Notes: a model not told the origin generated them from the sequence alone. A stretch of 64,000 nt of DNA from Symbiodinium natans (GCA_905221605.1 CAJNDS010001057.1:688528-752527); one strand, 5' to 3'; shown: positions 21,741 to 33,398, counted from the stretch's first letter. Numbers and translations: made by a program.

Positions 21741-22489
21741 CCCACACAAGCGCCAGGCCGTAGCGAAAACACAGCACTCAGTACACCGGCTGGCTTGAAG
21801 AATGAATGTGTGAATGCACGCTGAAAGGCCAAAGAGCAGTTGTAAGCGGCCACAAGATCCGAAGCCGCTGGCCAGCAGGGCGTTGGTGGTGCAACGAAGA
21901 AGATGGAGACCCCAGCTATCTTAGCTGCCCCGCGCAGCGGCCGCTTTTTGCAAAGACCGCACTTTGCTGCGAGCAGGTACTTGCTGCAGGGTCGGAGCGC
22001 AGACTAGTAGCTGCAGGTACAGTGCTTGCACAGCTCGAAAGGGCCGCTTGGTGACTTTTGCCTCGCAGCGAAGGCCCCGCGCAGCCTCTTTTTGGGCAGG
22101 GGCGCCAACATACTCGACCTGCAGGGATGCTTGTCCAAGGATCTTCATAACTTGACTGCCCCGCCGCGCAGCAGCCGATTTTTTGCGCATTTTTACGACA
22201 GCCAGGCAAGCACGGGTGCTGGGCCTGCAGCGTCACAGGAGCGCGGCAGTTCTGCAGGGGCTGGCCAATGGGCGAACTTCCAGGCAGTCTGCAGTTTGGA
22301 AGTTGCAGGGACTGCAAAGAGGCTTCCTTGCTGCTGAGCCTGCGCTCAGCGTGGCAGGCTTCCCGGGACATCAAGCTAACTGCAGACCAAATGCAAGTCA
22401 ACTGCAGGGCTGTTGAGTTTGCTGCTGGGTGTAGGGCGCGGCTCATAGCATGAACAGGCAAAGGGCCAAGTCCTGAAAGCCGATCTCCC

Positions 22490-22710
22490 AAGTCCCGAGG
22501 GACATAGGCTTCAGGTTCGCAATTTCTCTCCCTGCTGCTTCCAGGCATAAGCTTCAGGTTCGCGATTTCTTTTCTTGCTCCGAGAGCCCATAAGCTTCAG
22601 GTTCGCGACTGCTCCCAAGTCCCGAAGGCCCATAAGCTTCAGGTTCGCGATTTCTCTCCCTGCTGCTCCCAGGTCCCGAGGGCCCATAGGCTTCAGGTGC
22701 ACGGACCCAG
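22490..22710 (+). repeat. Tandem 50-65-base repeat around AGCTTCAGGTTCGCGATTTC
   Basis: Five imperfect units share CCCATAAGCTTCAGGTTCGC and TCTCTCCCTGCTGCT. A related single unit lies near 37,825. The preceding 21,900-22,400 is rich in CTGCAG and holds GC-rich motifs (CCGCGCAGCGGCC) that recur, inverted, near 38,040, 39,765 and 39,960. Confidence 0.7.
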
Positions 22711-23517
22711 CACGCGACACCCTCCCAACCCCTGTCATTCATGATCGGAGACCATGGAAACCGTGGACCTGAACCGCGTGACACCCACCCCGCCCCATTG
22801 CGCTCATATCGGAGACCATGGGAGACCACGGACCCAAGTGACACTTTTGTTCCTGAGGAGAGGACCCCAAACGGGTCCTGTTTGGGGAATCATCGCCTCC
22901 TGCTGTTCAACGGAATCGCTTTCGTCTGAGTAGAGGAGGACTTCGCTGAGGGGTATATTAAACCATCTTCGGGGCGCAAAGCAACAATCTCGGAGCTCTA
23001 ACCGCCAGATCTGCGTTGAGAGCCTTCAAATGCAAGATCTGCAGACCTGCAGACGACCTCCACACACAAGGATGCACACAGACGATGGCGACTACCCTGC
23101 TTTGGCGACATCTAGTGGCTGGCTTGAGCTCATTAGCTACTTTCGCTTCACTTCGATTTGTACAGACGCTTGTTTAACTGACAAGGATACCTTGAGTCGA
23201 ATATTTCGGGTATCCGTCAGAGCTTGAACGGGATGCTTTGGTTGGGTTGCTTGGTTGCTTTGTTCTGCCGTTTCTTTTGCCGGGAGCCCGTTCTTGCCGC
23301 TTTGCTTAGTTCTCTTTTTCACACTGACATGCCAAAGAACACTCACTGAAGTGCATGAAGATCGGCAAGTAAATGCAAGGCAGCATAGGGCTTGCATCTT
23401 GAGGAGAAATGGACATCTTTAAAACTACACCTCGACTTGCGCGGAAGGACTCAAGGCCATCTTGCAGACCCCAAATTTGACTGAGGCTGACACACCAGGA
23501 GCATACCCCGCGGGCTG

Positions 23518-23965
23518 GGGTTGAGGGTTAGGGTTCAACTCAGGTTACAACCTCGGGTCGGACACCAGGCGGGGGCGGGGGGGGGCCAACCCCAACCCAG
23601 GTTAAGGTTCGGGTTAACCCGGACCCTAACGTGGTCTTAGGGTTCGAAATCGACCCGAACCCCAACCTGAGTTAGGGTTTAGGTTAACAGAAAGCCCAAC
23701 TCCAGGTAGCAGGTTAGGATAGCCTGAACCCCAGCTCGCGATAGGGTTGGGTTAACCCTAACCGTAAGCTGGATCAGGGTTGGGGTTAGGGTTGGGTTAA
23801 CCCCAACCCCCTACCGGGGTTAGGGTTGGGGTTCACCCTAACCCTAACCTCAAGTCCTTTCCCTTCCCTTACCCTGGGTTACCCCGTACCTGGAGTTAGG
23901 GTTGGGGTCAACCCTAACCCTAACCCCAACTCCTTTGCCTTGCCTTACCCTCGCTCCTGTCTCCA
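23518..23965. repeat. Degenerate TTAGGG-like tract with alternating orientation
   Basis: GGGTTAGGGTT and AACCCTAACCC blocks alternate, giving many short inverted repeats. The unit is closer to the hexamer TTAGGG than to the local heptamer TTTAGGG. A weaker continuation lies at 25,010-25,320. Confidence 0.85.
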
Positions 23966-23989
23966 TTCTATACCCCGCCATGACAGGGG

Positions 23990-24995
23990 TGGAATTCAAA
24001 CGCATTCTCCTGAACGCAAGAAACAAAAAAGCCAGAAACGAGGGGGATGGAATTTAGACCAATTCTCTACTTCTCCAATGATTTTCGAAAAATGAGCACA
24101 AGAAACAAAAACAAGAAACGAGGGGGGTGGAATTTAGATGAAATTCTCTACTATGATTTTCGAAGAATGTCACCACTTATTCTCTGCTTTTCGAACATAA
24201 ATACAAGAAACAAAAACAAAAACAAGGACGTTGCACAAAAAACAACAAGACAAGAAACGGGTGGAATTTAGATTGATTCTCTACTCCTCTAATTTTCGAA
24301 GAATGAACACAAAAAAACAAAAAACGATGAACGACGGGATACTTACTCTCTACTCTAATTGTCTGATTCTCGAATAATGAGCACAAAGAAAATCAAGAAA
24401 CGAGGGGGGTGGAATTTAGATGAATTCTTTGCTCCTCTGATTTCGAATAACTTCTCTACTCAGTCTCTGCTTTTCGAAGAAAAACACAAGAAACAACAAC
24501 TAAGAAACGCGGGGGGTGGAATTTAGAGTAAGTCTACTTCTCGACTTCTTATCGGCTTTTCGAACAACACAAGAAACAAACCAAGGAGTGGAATTAGATT
24601 AATTCCCTGCTCCTCTGATTATCGAAGAATGAACACAAGAAACAAAAACGATGAACGAGGGGATACTTACTCTCTACTCTACTTCTCTGATTCTCGAATA
24701 ATGAGCACAAAGAAAATCGAGAGGGTGGGATTTAGATGAATTCTCTACTTCTCTGATTTTCGAATTTCTTCTCTACTCATTCTACAAGAAACAAAAACCA
24801 GAAACGACGAGGGAATTTAGACTGCGTTTCTCGATTTCTTCTTGGTTTTCGAACAATGAACACAAGAAACAAACCAAGAAACGGGGGGTGGACTTTAGAT
24901 TTATTCTCTATCCTCTGATCTTTGAAAAATGAGCAAAATAAAAACAAGAAACGAGAGGGATGGAAACGAATTCTCTCTTCTCTAATTTTCAATAA
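23990..24995 (+). repeat. Minisatellite, about 80-100-base units, roughly 10-12 copies
   Basis: Recurring blocks are ACAAGAAACAAAAAC, ACGAGGGGGGTGGAATTTAG, ATGAATTCTCTACTC and CTGATTTTCGAAGAATGA. Unit length varies through internal indels, so the array is old or diverging. Confidence 0.85.
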
Positions 24996-25799
24996 CTCTA
25001 CGTTTCACAACCTTGGGTTTGATTCCAAGCCGAGAGGGGGGGGGGAGGGCAACCTCAACGCAGGTTCAGGTCAGGGTTAACCCCAACTCCAACCTCAGAT
25101 TTGGATTGAAGCTAAGCAGCTAACCTGAACTCCAACCCAGATTGGAGTTGGGTTTAACTTAGAACTCCCAATAAACAGCTCGAAAGTTCGAGTTAACCCC
25201 AACTTCTATCTTCGAGGTTGATTGAACTCAATTAATTCTAACCAGGGTTGGAGTTCAACTAGTTCCAACCTGGGGCCAAAAATGTTGTAACAAAGTTGAA
25301 CCCTAACCCTTAACCTGGCCTGATGGGGTATTATGCACACCAGAGTGAAGTCATTACTGCGCACGCGCTTTGCGTGACCAAGGCTGACACCCACCAGAAT
25401 GAAGTTGTGAGCTCAGTTTTGCGACGCTTCACATGAGCTCATTGATGATACTACACTGTCTAAAGAGTCACGAGGAGCCTCAGACATCGTCTTCACCACC
25501 CTCTGACCAATTACAGGAACTGCATTCAAAGGGAAGCAGCAATGGCTTGGCACGCAGAGAACTTCCGTTGGCGTCCGTGCCGATCAGACGCGGGGCTCAG
25601 CCGAGATTGAAGATGCTTGATCTGCTTCCACGCAAGCTTCCCGACTTAAAAAGGGGGGGTCAGCCCCCTCATTTGCAAACACCGCCTCTCTGTCTAACCC
25701 CTCTGCAGAAGGCCCAGCTTTTTTTGAAATAGGCGCCTCTTTACCACATCAAGAGCTTCCTAAGGTAGGACGTGTGGGATTTTCGGACTGATTGTGGGA

Positions 25800-26390
25800 G
25801 CATAGGTTTTTGCAGGGTGTTCGAACCCTGGGTTCGAACTCCTGGGGGGGGGTTGGGGGGGGGCGGGAACATATAACTCTCGAACTTAGATTGAACCCAG
25901 GGTTCGAACTCTTGGAACCCTAGGTTCAACCCGGTTCGAACATTGGAACCCTAGGTTCAACCCAGGTTCGAACATTGGAACCCTAGGTAAATTTAGGGTT
26001 CGAATATAGAGTCCTCGAACCCAGGGTTCGAACATTGGAACCTAGGTTATGCCAGGGTTCGAACACCTCCCCCGAATACTAAATTACGAAGCCGGGCCTC
26101 CCCCGATACTAAATTACGAAGCCGGGCCTCCCCGAATACAAAATTACAAAGCCGGGCCTCCCCCGAACCCAGGGTTCGAACATTGGAACCCTAGGTCAAC
26201 CCAAGGTTCGAAAGTTCGAACACCTCCCCCGAGCACTAAATTACAAAGCCGGACCTCCACCCCGAACACTACCAAATTACGGAGCCGGGCCTCCCGCGAA
26301 TTCGTGATTCTAACACTGAATTACGAAGCTGGCCCCTTCCAAAGCACAAATGGGCCCCCGAAGACGAAATTACGCAACCGGCCTTTGGAA
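25800..26390 (+). repeat. Two interleaved short tandem repeats (GGGTTCGAAC and AATTACGAAGCCGGGCCT)
   Basis: AACCCTAGGTTCAACCCAGG and GGTTCGAACATTGG units alternate with four to six units of CCCCGAATACTAAATTACGA followed by AGCCGGGCCT. TTCGAA palindromes dominate. A relative of the first unit is at 42,505-42,700. Confidence 0.85.
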
Positions 26391-26684
26391 ATCCAGATCA
26401 CGCACAGGTGCGATCGCACAATACGGTGGCACTATTGCTTTGAAGACACAGAAACAAGCTTGACAGCATTCAGCGCTTTTGAAGCTGATGGAGGTGAGTG
26501 CGACTACGTATCAGGTCAGCTCTAAGCTTCGTGACTTCATCGAAAAGGCGCTTAACTCCCACGAATGAGGCTCGATGCATTGTGCACTGTTGTGTGGGCT
26601 CAATGCCAACAAAGGAGCTGAAGCTGTGAGTCTGACCCCTAGTCGCTTGCGCCAGTAATTTTCCTTTGCAGCCTCTTTACCACA

Positions 26685-27185
26685 TCAGCAGCACAGTGGG
26701 CCGGTCTATTGCGACGAGGTGAAACGATCGAGCACTTTGAGAGTCAACAAAGGAGCAACCACTAGCGCAGAGGCTCTTATTGCAAGACAACTCAGCGCAA
26801 GGCCAGCAAGGTGGAGGACAAGGTGACCGCTCCCACCGCTGGGCCTGCTAATCCGTTGCGCAGCTTCTGCCCCATTTGGCAAGACCTGACAGGAAATGCT
26901 GGCGCACCACCTTTCGTGCCGGCAGGGGTCCGGCCTGTGCCACTCAAAGCCCGGCTCGCCCGAGGTCCTGCGCAACCCCAGCTGCTTCCAAGGCGAGAAC
27001 TGTGCCGCTTCAGCCCATTCGAGACTCGCTTGAGGAATTGACTTGAATACTTTTGGGCCGCTCTGATCATCCAACCTGAAATCGTCTCGGTCGAGCAGCG
27101 CTGAGCAGTGCGGGGGGTCAAAAATGCGAGGGGATGCCAGATCATCAAAACCACCATCATGTGGCCACAGATGCAAAGCCGGCAA
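26685..27185 (-). repeat. Dispersed repeat family A, inverted copy
   Basis: Begins with CTCTTTACCACATCAGCAGCACAGTGGGCCGGTC, split here for length as CTCTTTACCACATCAG and CAGCACAGTGGGCCGG. This is the reverse complement of the element end seen at 39,490, 40,550 and 42,095. It ends with ACCACCATCATG, the complement of the CATGATGGTGGTTTTG block at 39,250 and 41,840. An open frame of 159 codons on the minus strand has no recognised motif. Confidence 0.7.
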
Positions 27186-28440
27186 GCTGTAGTTCGAAGA
27201 GCGACAGCCGTGTTACCGACAGTACCAGGCGCAGTGGCCAAAAGTGTAAGTACAAATGGCTAGCCAGAGAGCAAGGCCCGCACGCCCCATGGTGTCAGCC
27301 AGTGGGGACTTGTTGGCAAGAATGCAAGAAAAATGCAAGACCAGCTTGGTAGTCAGCCGGTGGCCGCGAGCAACAGCCGATACAACTTGTGGCAACCCTT
27401 CCAAAGAGGGAGTCTGGGGGGCTTCGTTCTTCCCTTCGAAGCCCTCTTCTTATTTAGCCGAAGGGGGGCTTTAGACTTTCAGTGTGAAAGGGCTTCGAAG
27501 CCCCCCCCCCTTCGACCCTTTGCCTTCGAAGGCCTTGAAGGCTTCGCAATTTGTTTCTTCTTTGGTAAGGCTGCCTTACTCTTCGGTAAAGAGAAGTTTT
27601 TCGTCATCAGTTGCAAGCATGGAAGAACCTGGGATTGCTGAGATTCCGTCTTCGGGCAAAGCATCCATCTTCATCTTCAAGCACTCCGTGGAAGTGGCTC
27701 TTTTCGCCTTGTCCAGGTTAAGATTTTGTTTTGGACCTGTGGCATGAAGTGCGGCAACAAGTCTTTCTTTACAGTGACGGTCGAAGTGCCCGCCACTCGC
27801 TGATGCACCATCAATCATCAAGTGTTACTGGCCAATGGGAATCTCTTCATGCGGTGCGGTGCGTTACGTCCTTTGCTACGGGGATGGTTAGCGTGAAAAA
27901 CCGAAGGTCCCTCTGGTACCTTTTCCCTTGAAAGCACGAACCCTGACCTCTCACACAAGTGCGGACAACTCTCTCCTTTTCACAGTCAGAACCACTTGAG
28001 CCAAAAGTCACGAAGTGCACAAACTAAACGAATTCTCTCTTGTGAGCTTAAACTCAGCTTCAGAACGAAGTTCCTACACACTGCACACTCACTTTAAATA
28101 GCGTATTGGGCAAAAACACACTCGTATGATTTCCTTGGAAATCAACGAGGCATAAACCATCGAGGATGGGATCACACGGATTCCCAATCACTCCGAAGCA
28201 AAACAAACCTATACAAGCTGATCCAAAACATGACAAAAACATCACTGATCAGCCACAATCTTCCACCCCCCGCATTTTGCTGAGGGTTCATGTCAAAGAT
28301 CTGAAGTCCAAGCCCAGCTCGGCACTTCAACACTAAGGGGATGCCCTGGCCACATTCCCTTGGTGCGTACTCGCCACCAAACGAAACAAACAACACACCA
28401 GTCGATCTCTGACATCAAACTTAAAACTCATGCAAGATCC
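27186..28440. other. No gene recognised; TTCGAAG-rich patch
   Basis: 27,410-27,550 repeats CTTCGAAG many times in both orientations. The rest shows no family motif and no LTR-like match to the 5' side of the retrotransposon. Confidence 0.4.
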
Positions 28441-28479
28441 CACCATCAGGCAGGTTGTCCTGGGTCCACATCACTGGTA

Positions 28480-28615
28480 ACCCAAGAGTTCGTTGTCCAA
28501 ACACGTGAAAAACGAATTAAACTTGCATCCACCTGCACTGGGGCAGGGTTGTCTTGGAACGAATCCAAGAGTTCGTGGTGACAAACACGTGAAAACGAAT
28601 TAATGCAAGCTTCAG
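28480..28615 (+). repeat. Direct repeat flanking the 3' side of the retrotransposon
   Basis: CCAAGAGTTCGT...AAACACGTGAAAA followed by ACGAATTAA occurs twice, about 83 bases apart, with intervening differences. It lies in the presumed 3' region of the copia element and may be part of its terminal repeat or untranslated tail. Confidence 0.55.
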
Positions 28616-29003
28616 ATGTTTCCCACTCAGCACTCGACCTTGTCGTGGTACTCCTCCTCAGTCTCGCATCTTCCAGGTCACCAAACTCACCAACTAGCAT
28701 CGGCTAGCTGATCCTTCAGGAAAAGATTGGCTTCATAGTTTCGCTTCTTCCAGCGTACCATCAGCCAAAAACGTCTTCAGAGGTGGCAATCAGACGCCTT
28801 GCAGAAGGGGCTATAGAGTCCCTCGTTGAGTTTCATCATCATTTTGCCTCCTCTTTGCAAACTTCTCATGCACTGAAACAAGGGCTCACACTAACCAGAA
28901 AAATCGCGGGCGCTCCATGGCGGCAACGCGGCCATGGCTTCCAAAAAAATGGCTGCGGGTTTCACTCACCCACCCAACCACTGAGATCACTTAGCATCTC
29001 AGT

Positions 29004-32000
29004 TCATTCTTCATCCTCTTCGCCCTTCTTCTCGCCAGCTCCAGTTGACTCCATCAACTTGGCGCGGCGCTCCTTGGCGGCTTCCTTCATCTCCGCCAAC
29101 TCAGCCGTCCTCGTTTCCATCATCACATCCTGCGAAGATCGGCTAGGCTCAGCTGGCGTCTCCGCAGGCCTCTCAGTTGGCTGGTCTCCAACCTTTCTCT
29201 TCTTCTCTTCCAACATCAGCTCCAAATCGGCAACACTAAAGCTTGCCTTCACACGCTCAGCAATCTGCGCGATAGCTGCTGCATCCAACTCAGATGGTAC
29301 AACTGACACAGGCGAGCGAACCGCTTCGCCTTCCAGCTTTGCTCTCTTAGCAGCTTCTTCCTCGGCAGCTGACAGGTCGGCGATGCGCTTGCGCTTTCGC
29401 TCAGCTTCCTCGAACTCTCGGTCTTGCTGTTCCGCTGCAGCCTTGAGGATCCGCTTCAGGTCCTTTTCCTCCTTCTCGAGTTTCCCAACATTCTCACCCA
29501 TGATCCCAAAGGCTTGCTGCCACATGTCGGCAGGCAACGTCAAGTTGAACCTCACCACATAGTCGGTCGGCAAGTGCCACTTACACTTGCAGATCCACAC
29601 AACACCGCTTCGAGTCTCACTCGCAACCACCTTCTTCCAGCTTGCCGCCCTCTGCGTGTCGGTGATCTCCTCTTTCTTTTTCTCCAGGTCCTCCAAGAAT
29701 CCTGCAACAGACTCCATCACGGATCTGTAGTGGCTGTAGGCCACAAACGACCACTTGGGGACTGGTCTCTCCCTCAGCTCCGGCTCGTGAATCCGAAGTG
29801 TATCACACGACAACATCGAAATCACTCGCACTCGCTCCACCAGTTCCTTAAACACCAAGGATCCTTCCTTTGCACTTCTCTTCCAGCGCAACACCCATGG
29901 GGGATAATACGAGCTCTCAGCTTCATCCTCCATGATCCTCTCTGCTCCCAAAATGGGTAGCATGCACAACAGATCCACCATCCGCAAGACTCCGAGGTCC
30001 TGGTGCTCACCCAGAAGCAAAACAGGGACTATCCCTTTTCTCTTCAAGTACCTCACGAAGCTCAACATCGCCAGGCCACACGTTCCCGGCGGTACTTCCA
30101 TGTACAGTCCTCCTTCATTCACTGCCATCTCCCAGATGATGGCCTTGCCACCAATCTGTCCACGGACATCCAAGATTCCGAAGATCTTCGTGGGTTTCTC
30201 CTGTAGCTCACACACCTCCTGGATGGGCTTCACCAGCTTCTCGTATGAGCTTTGATAGCGCAACATATCCTTGTCGGATAGCGTGCCTACCACGTCCTTG
30301 AGCTCTAGCTCATCCACTGGAGTTCCGCGCCGGCAGATACTCCATGACACATCACCGAACCACTTCGGCGGCTCTGGATCCGCCAGCTCCGGAAACACGT
30401 CGACCATCCGTTCAATCACCTTCGGCATGGCCTTGGGTTTCGGTGCAGCTTGGCCTGAGCCTCGGCTTTCACCTTTATCACCCCTTTTTCCAGCAGCTCG
30501 GCGCTCCTTCTCTGCCTCTCGGAGATGGAATGCATGGCTTGCATCCGTGCCAGAGACTGTCACAGTCTGTTTGCACTTTTCGCACTTGGGCTTGCCACTT
30601 TCATCCCAGCTCAACCCGGCAGCATGCTCGGATCTGAACAACCATTTGCAAACCTTACACCAAAAGGGGCTTTTCATCTCAGCACCCTGCTCACCCTTCC
30701 TGCTGTCTTCAGCTGCCATTTTCCTGTCCTTCACCAAAGGTACAGGCTCCAGGCTAGGGCTAGCTTCCGTGGTGCTTGAACCAAAGCTTTTGCGGTTGGA
30801 CCATAAATCCATTTCTTGAACCTCAGGGGAAGAGTCTTCACGAAGGGTTTCGGGACTTCTAAGGTGGAAATTTTCAAAAACTTCGCCACACTTTTTCACA
30901 CTTTTCAACGATCCAACTTGCTCCACACTGCATCCAGTTGCCTCGGCACACTGGCATGCCTGAACTCCAACCCTTGGTCGGATTCCACAGATCCTCCACA
31001 CCTGCTGCACATCTTCACCAGGGTATATACCCATAGCTTGCTGGTGCTGACAGAATGTCACTTGACTCAAGCACTTTGTAAGAACGTCAGCGATCATTCC
31101 CGCTGTCGGGCACCAAATGACCTTCAAGGTCTGAGCTTCCTGTATCCGCTCCTGAAGATAGCAGACAGCGATGTCTAAGTGGCGAACTCGCCTACTCAAC
31201 CCACGGTTTAGCAAAACCGCTCTCGCTGAGGAACTGTCAGTGTGCAATCGGATCGTGACATCTGACTCGGCCAACTGACCGATCAAAGTCGCAAGTCCCT
31301 CACTCTCCTGTACCGCAGTCAAGATGGCTCTCAACTCGGCTTCACAAGAACTCAGCGATACACACCCTTGAACTCGAGAGATTCCCTTGATCAGGCATCC
31401 TCTATAAAAGATGGCTATGCCCGACACAGATCTTCGTCCTAACGACGCTTGGGGTGCCCAACTGGCATCCGCATACACTTCCAGCTGCGCCGGCCCACTG
31501 TCCGGTACATTCCCATCAGGGCCAAAGTACTGCCATGCATGGTATTGTCCCTTTAGGAACCTAATCACTTGTCGCAATGCTTGCTCAAAGCATGCTGTTG
31601 GCTTGGACTGTCCTTGCGAAAGAATGGACATCCACCTACTCAGGTCAGGTCTCGACTGACCCCACCATGCAATCCGGCCAAGTACTGCTCTGTACCTCGC
31701 AGCTGCAGTGTCACTCAACTCAGGATCCGAACCACTTGCTCTGCCCTTCTCGACCGTTTTCACGATGTCCGGAGGAGCAGTAACCACCTTCAGGTCCTTA
31801 CAGAACTCTGTCTCGAACAGGGCATCTAAGTATGCCGGGGGCACTCGCATCCTGAGATGACTCCCTTGTCTCTCAATCTCTCGCCCCAAAAAGGTGATCT
31901 TTCCACCAGTGGAAGTGATTCGACCCGTTTCCTTGATCTTCAACTCTCCGTTCAGGGTGTCGGTCACCAACCGAATGGCATCTCTAGTGCCACACAGAAT

Positions 32001-33398
32001 CAAATCGTCCACATAGCACAACATGAGGAATCTTTTCCCTCTCACAGTGCCCTCGAAGACGGAAGGTTCCGTTGGGCATTGCTTCAACCCAACTTTCTTC
32101 ACAACTGTCGCCAGCTTCAAGTTCCAAGCTTTGGCGGCAACTCTCAAACCATTCATGGCTTGATCCAGAATCATAAACACCGGGACATAATAGTCCTTGC
32201 AGGCGGAAACATCCTTGGGCAATTGGATAATCGCCTTCGATCCTTTCGGAAGGGGGGAATGCAAGAATGCAGTGCTAACATCCAAAGTTGCGATATCCAT
32301 AGCATCTACCGAAGCAATGGCCAAAAGCGTCCGTAACGCTTCTAAAGAAGGAGTCGTAGCACTCAGTCCTAAAGATGATGCTGTGCTCCCCTTTGCGATG
32401 TCTTGCACCACACACCGAGCTCTCACAGCTTCCTTGCCATTCACCACCTTTGGGCCTAGGACCCATCGGGTTGGGATGATCTTTATCCCATGCTGACGAG
32501 CAAACTTCTGAGCCTCGTCTGCTCCAACCACTCTCCCTGCTTTGTGAGCAGTCATACTCTGCAGCTCAGTTCGCCGGCCTTCCACTGTTTTATCCACATC
32601 TAATGGACATCCATCTATCTCAGACAGAACACTCGTGGGTCTTGCCAGCCAAACTTGGGATCCACACACCTTCATGGACTCCGGGAAAGTGCTATTCTTG
32701 TTGAGCAGAATCGAATTGGTCACATGTACCAACTTCGGACTCTCGTCACTGCTTACCATTTTAATAGGACCTTGAGGCACATCGAGTCTTGGGTCTAAAC
32801 AAATACGATTGATCAGCCGGGGAACTCGATTGGACTCATCTGGAACTGAGTTCACATCTGAAGTTAAACTCTCTAAACGCCGGGGAACTCGACTGGACTC
32901 ATTTGGAACTGAATCCACATCCATTTGAGGTTTTTCTTCCTCCATTGGGATCGCTTCATCCTCAGCGGGAGTTTCTCCTTCGAAGTATCCAGGTTCCATT
33001 GCCTCATCTGGAATCCCTTGGTAAGGCAAACTTGGATCCTCAAAATCCTCCATGTCAACATCCACAACTTCTGTCGCAGGTGTTGGGACGCTTTGCTTCT
33101 CCTCCAACTTGGGATCTGGTCGACTCTCATAGGTGATCTTCGGGCGTTTCAGGAGTGAAGGCTCACTTCCAGACTCCATCACCCCCGCATCCTTTGAGCT
33201 TCTCTGGTCCATTTTTGGAGTTTCCTCTGTTGGTTCTTTCGATTCCAACCGTTGTCGTTGAGCTTTCAACCAATCATCATACCGTTTTCGGCATTCAGCA
33301 TTGTGGTTGGCTTTTCCTCTTTTTGGACCACACGCAGGACAGTTCGCTGTGCCACCATGTTCCTTCACCCATGCAGCTGGAGGTCCAACTTTGCTCAT
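29004..33398 (-). CDS. Reverse transcriptase-RNase H polyprotein with about 680-residue C-terminal extension
   Basis: 1,464 residues. The N-terminus carries CPACGPKRGKANHNAEC, a zinc-finger-like Cys/His cluster. The RT domain spans about residues 285-520: RARCVVQDIAKG, ATLDVSTAFLHSPLP (first Asp) and LCYVDDLILCG (YVDD active site near 463). RNase H spans about 640-780: VYADASWA, CEAELRA, HTDSSSARAV and the usual VLTKCL end. The remainder is unusual for copia: a CxxC pair (WCKVCKWLF, CEKCKQTV, near 925-950), a globular part with WEMAVNEGGLYMEVPPGTCG, then a Lys/Glu-rich probable coiled coil to the end. Start overlaps the stop of the upstream frame as ATGA (33,398-33,395), suggesting termination-reinitiation or separate translation. 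Confidence 0.92.
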   Translation of the reverse strand: MSKVGPPAAWVKEHGGTANCPACGPKRGKANHNAECRKRYDDWLKAQRQRLESKEPTEETPKMDQRSSKDAGVMESGSEPSLLKRPKITYESRPDPKLEEKQSVPTPATEVVDVDMEDFEDPSLPYQGIPDEAMEPGYFEGETPAEDEAIPMEEEKPQMDVDSVPNESSRVPRRLESLTSDVNSVPDESNRVPRLINRICLDPRLDVPQGPIKMVSSDESPKLVHVTNSILLNKNSTFPESMKVCGSQVWLARPTSVLSEIDGCPLDVDKTVEGRRTELQSMTAHKAGRVVGADEAQKFARQHGIKIIPTRWVLGPKVVNGKEAVRARCVVQDIAKGSTASSLGLSATTPSLEALRTLLAIASVDAMDIATLDVSTAFLHSPLPKGSKAIIQLPKDVSACKDYYVPVFMILDQAMNGLRVAAKAWNLKLATVVKKVGLKQCPTEPSVFEGTVRGKRFLMLCYVDDLILCGTRDAIRLVTDTLNGELKIKETGRITSTGGKITFLGREIERQGSHLRMRVPPAYLDALFETEFCKDLKVVTAPPDIVKTVEKGRASGSDPELSDTAAARYRAVLGRIAWWGQSRPDLSRWMSILSQGQSKPTACFEQALRQVIRFLKGQYHAWQYFGPDGNVPDSGPAQLEVYADASWAPQASLGRRSVSGIAIFYRGCLIKGISRVQGCVSLSSCEAELRAILTAVQESEGLATLIGQLAESDVTIRLHTDSSSARAVLLNRGLSRRVRHLDIAVCYLQERIQEAQTLKVIWCPTAGMIADVLTKCLSQVTFCQHQQAMGIYPGEDVQQVWRICGIRPRVGVQACQCAEATGCSVEQVGSLKSVKKCGEVFENFHLRSPETLREDSSPEVQEMDLWSNRKSFGSSTTEASPSLEPVPLVKDRKMAAEDSRKGEQGAEMKSPFWCKVCKWLFRSEHAAGLSWDESGKPKCEKCKQTVTVSGTDASHAFHLREAEKERRAAGKRGDKGESRGSGQAAPKPKAMPKVIERMVDVFPELADPEPPKWFGDVSWSICRRGTPVDELELKDVVGTLSDKDMLRYQSSYEKLVKPIQEVCELQEKPTKIFGILDVRGQIGGKAIIWEMAVNEGGLYMEVPPGTCGLAMLSFVRYLKRKGIVPVLLLGEHQDLGVLRMVDLLCMLPILGAERIMEDEAESSYYPPWVLRWKRSAKEGSLVFKELVERVRVISMLSCDTLRIHEPELRERPVPKWSFVAYSHYRSVMESVAGFLEDLEKKKEEITDTQRAASWKKVVASETRSGVVWICKCKWHLPTDYVVRFNLTLPADMWQQAFGIMGENVGKLEKEEKDLKRILKAAAEQQDREFEEAERKRKRIADLSAAEEEAAKRAKLEGEAVRSPVSVVPSELDAAAIAQIAERVKASFSVADLELMLEEKKRKVGDQPTERPAETPAEPSRSSQDVMMETRTAELAEMKEAAKERRAKLMESTGAGEKKGEEDEE

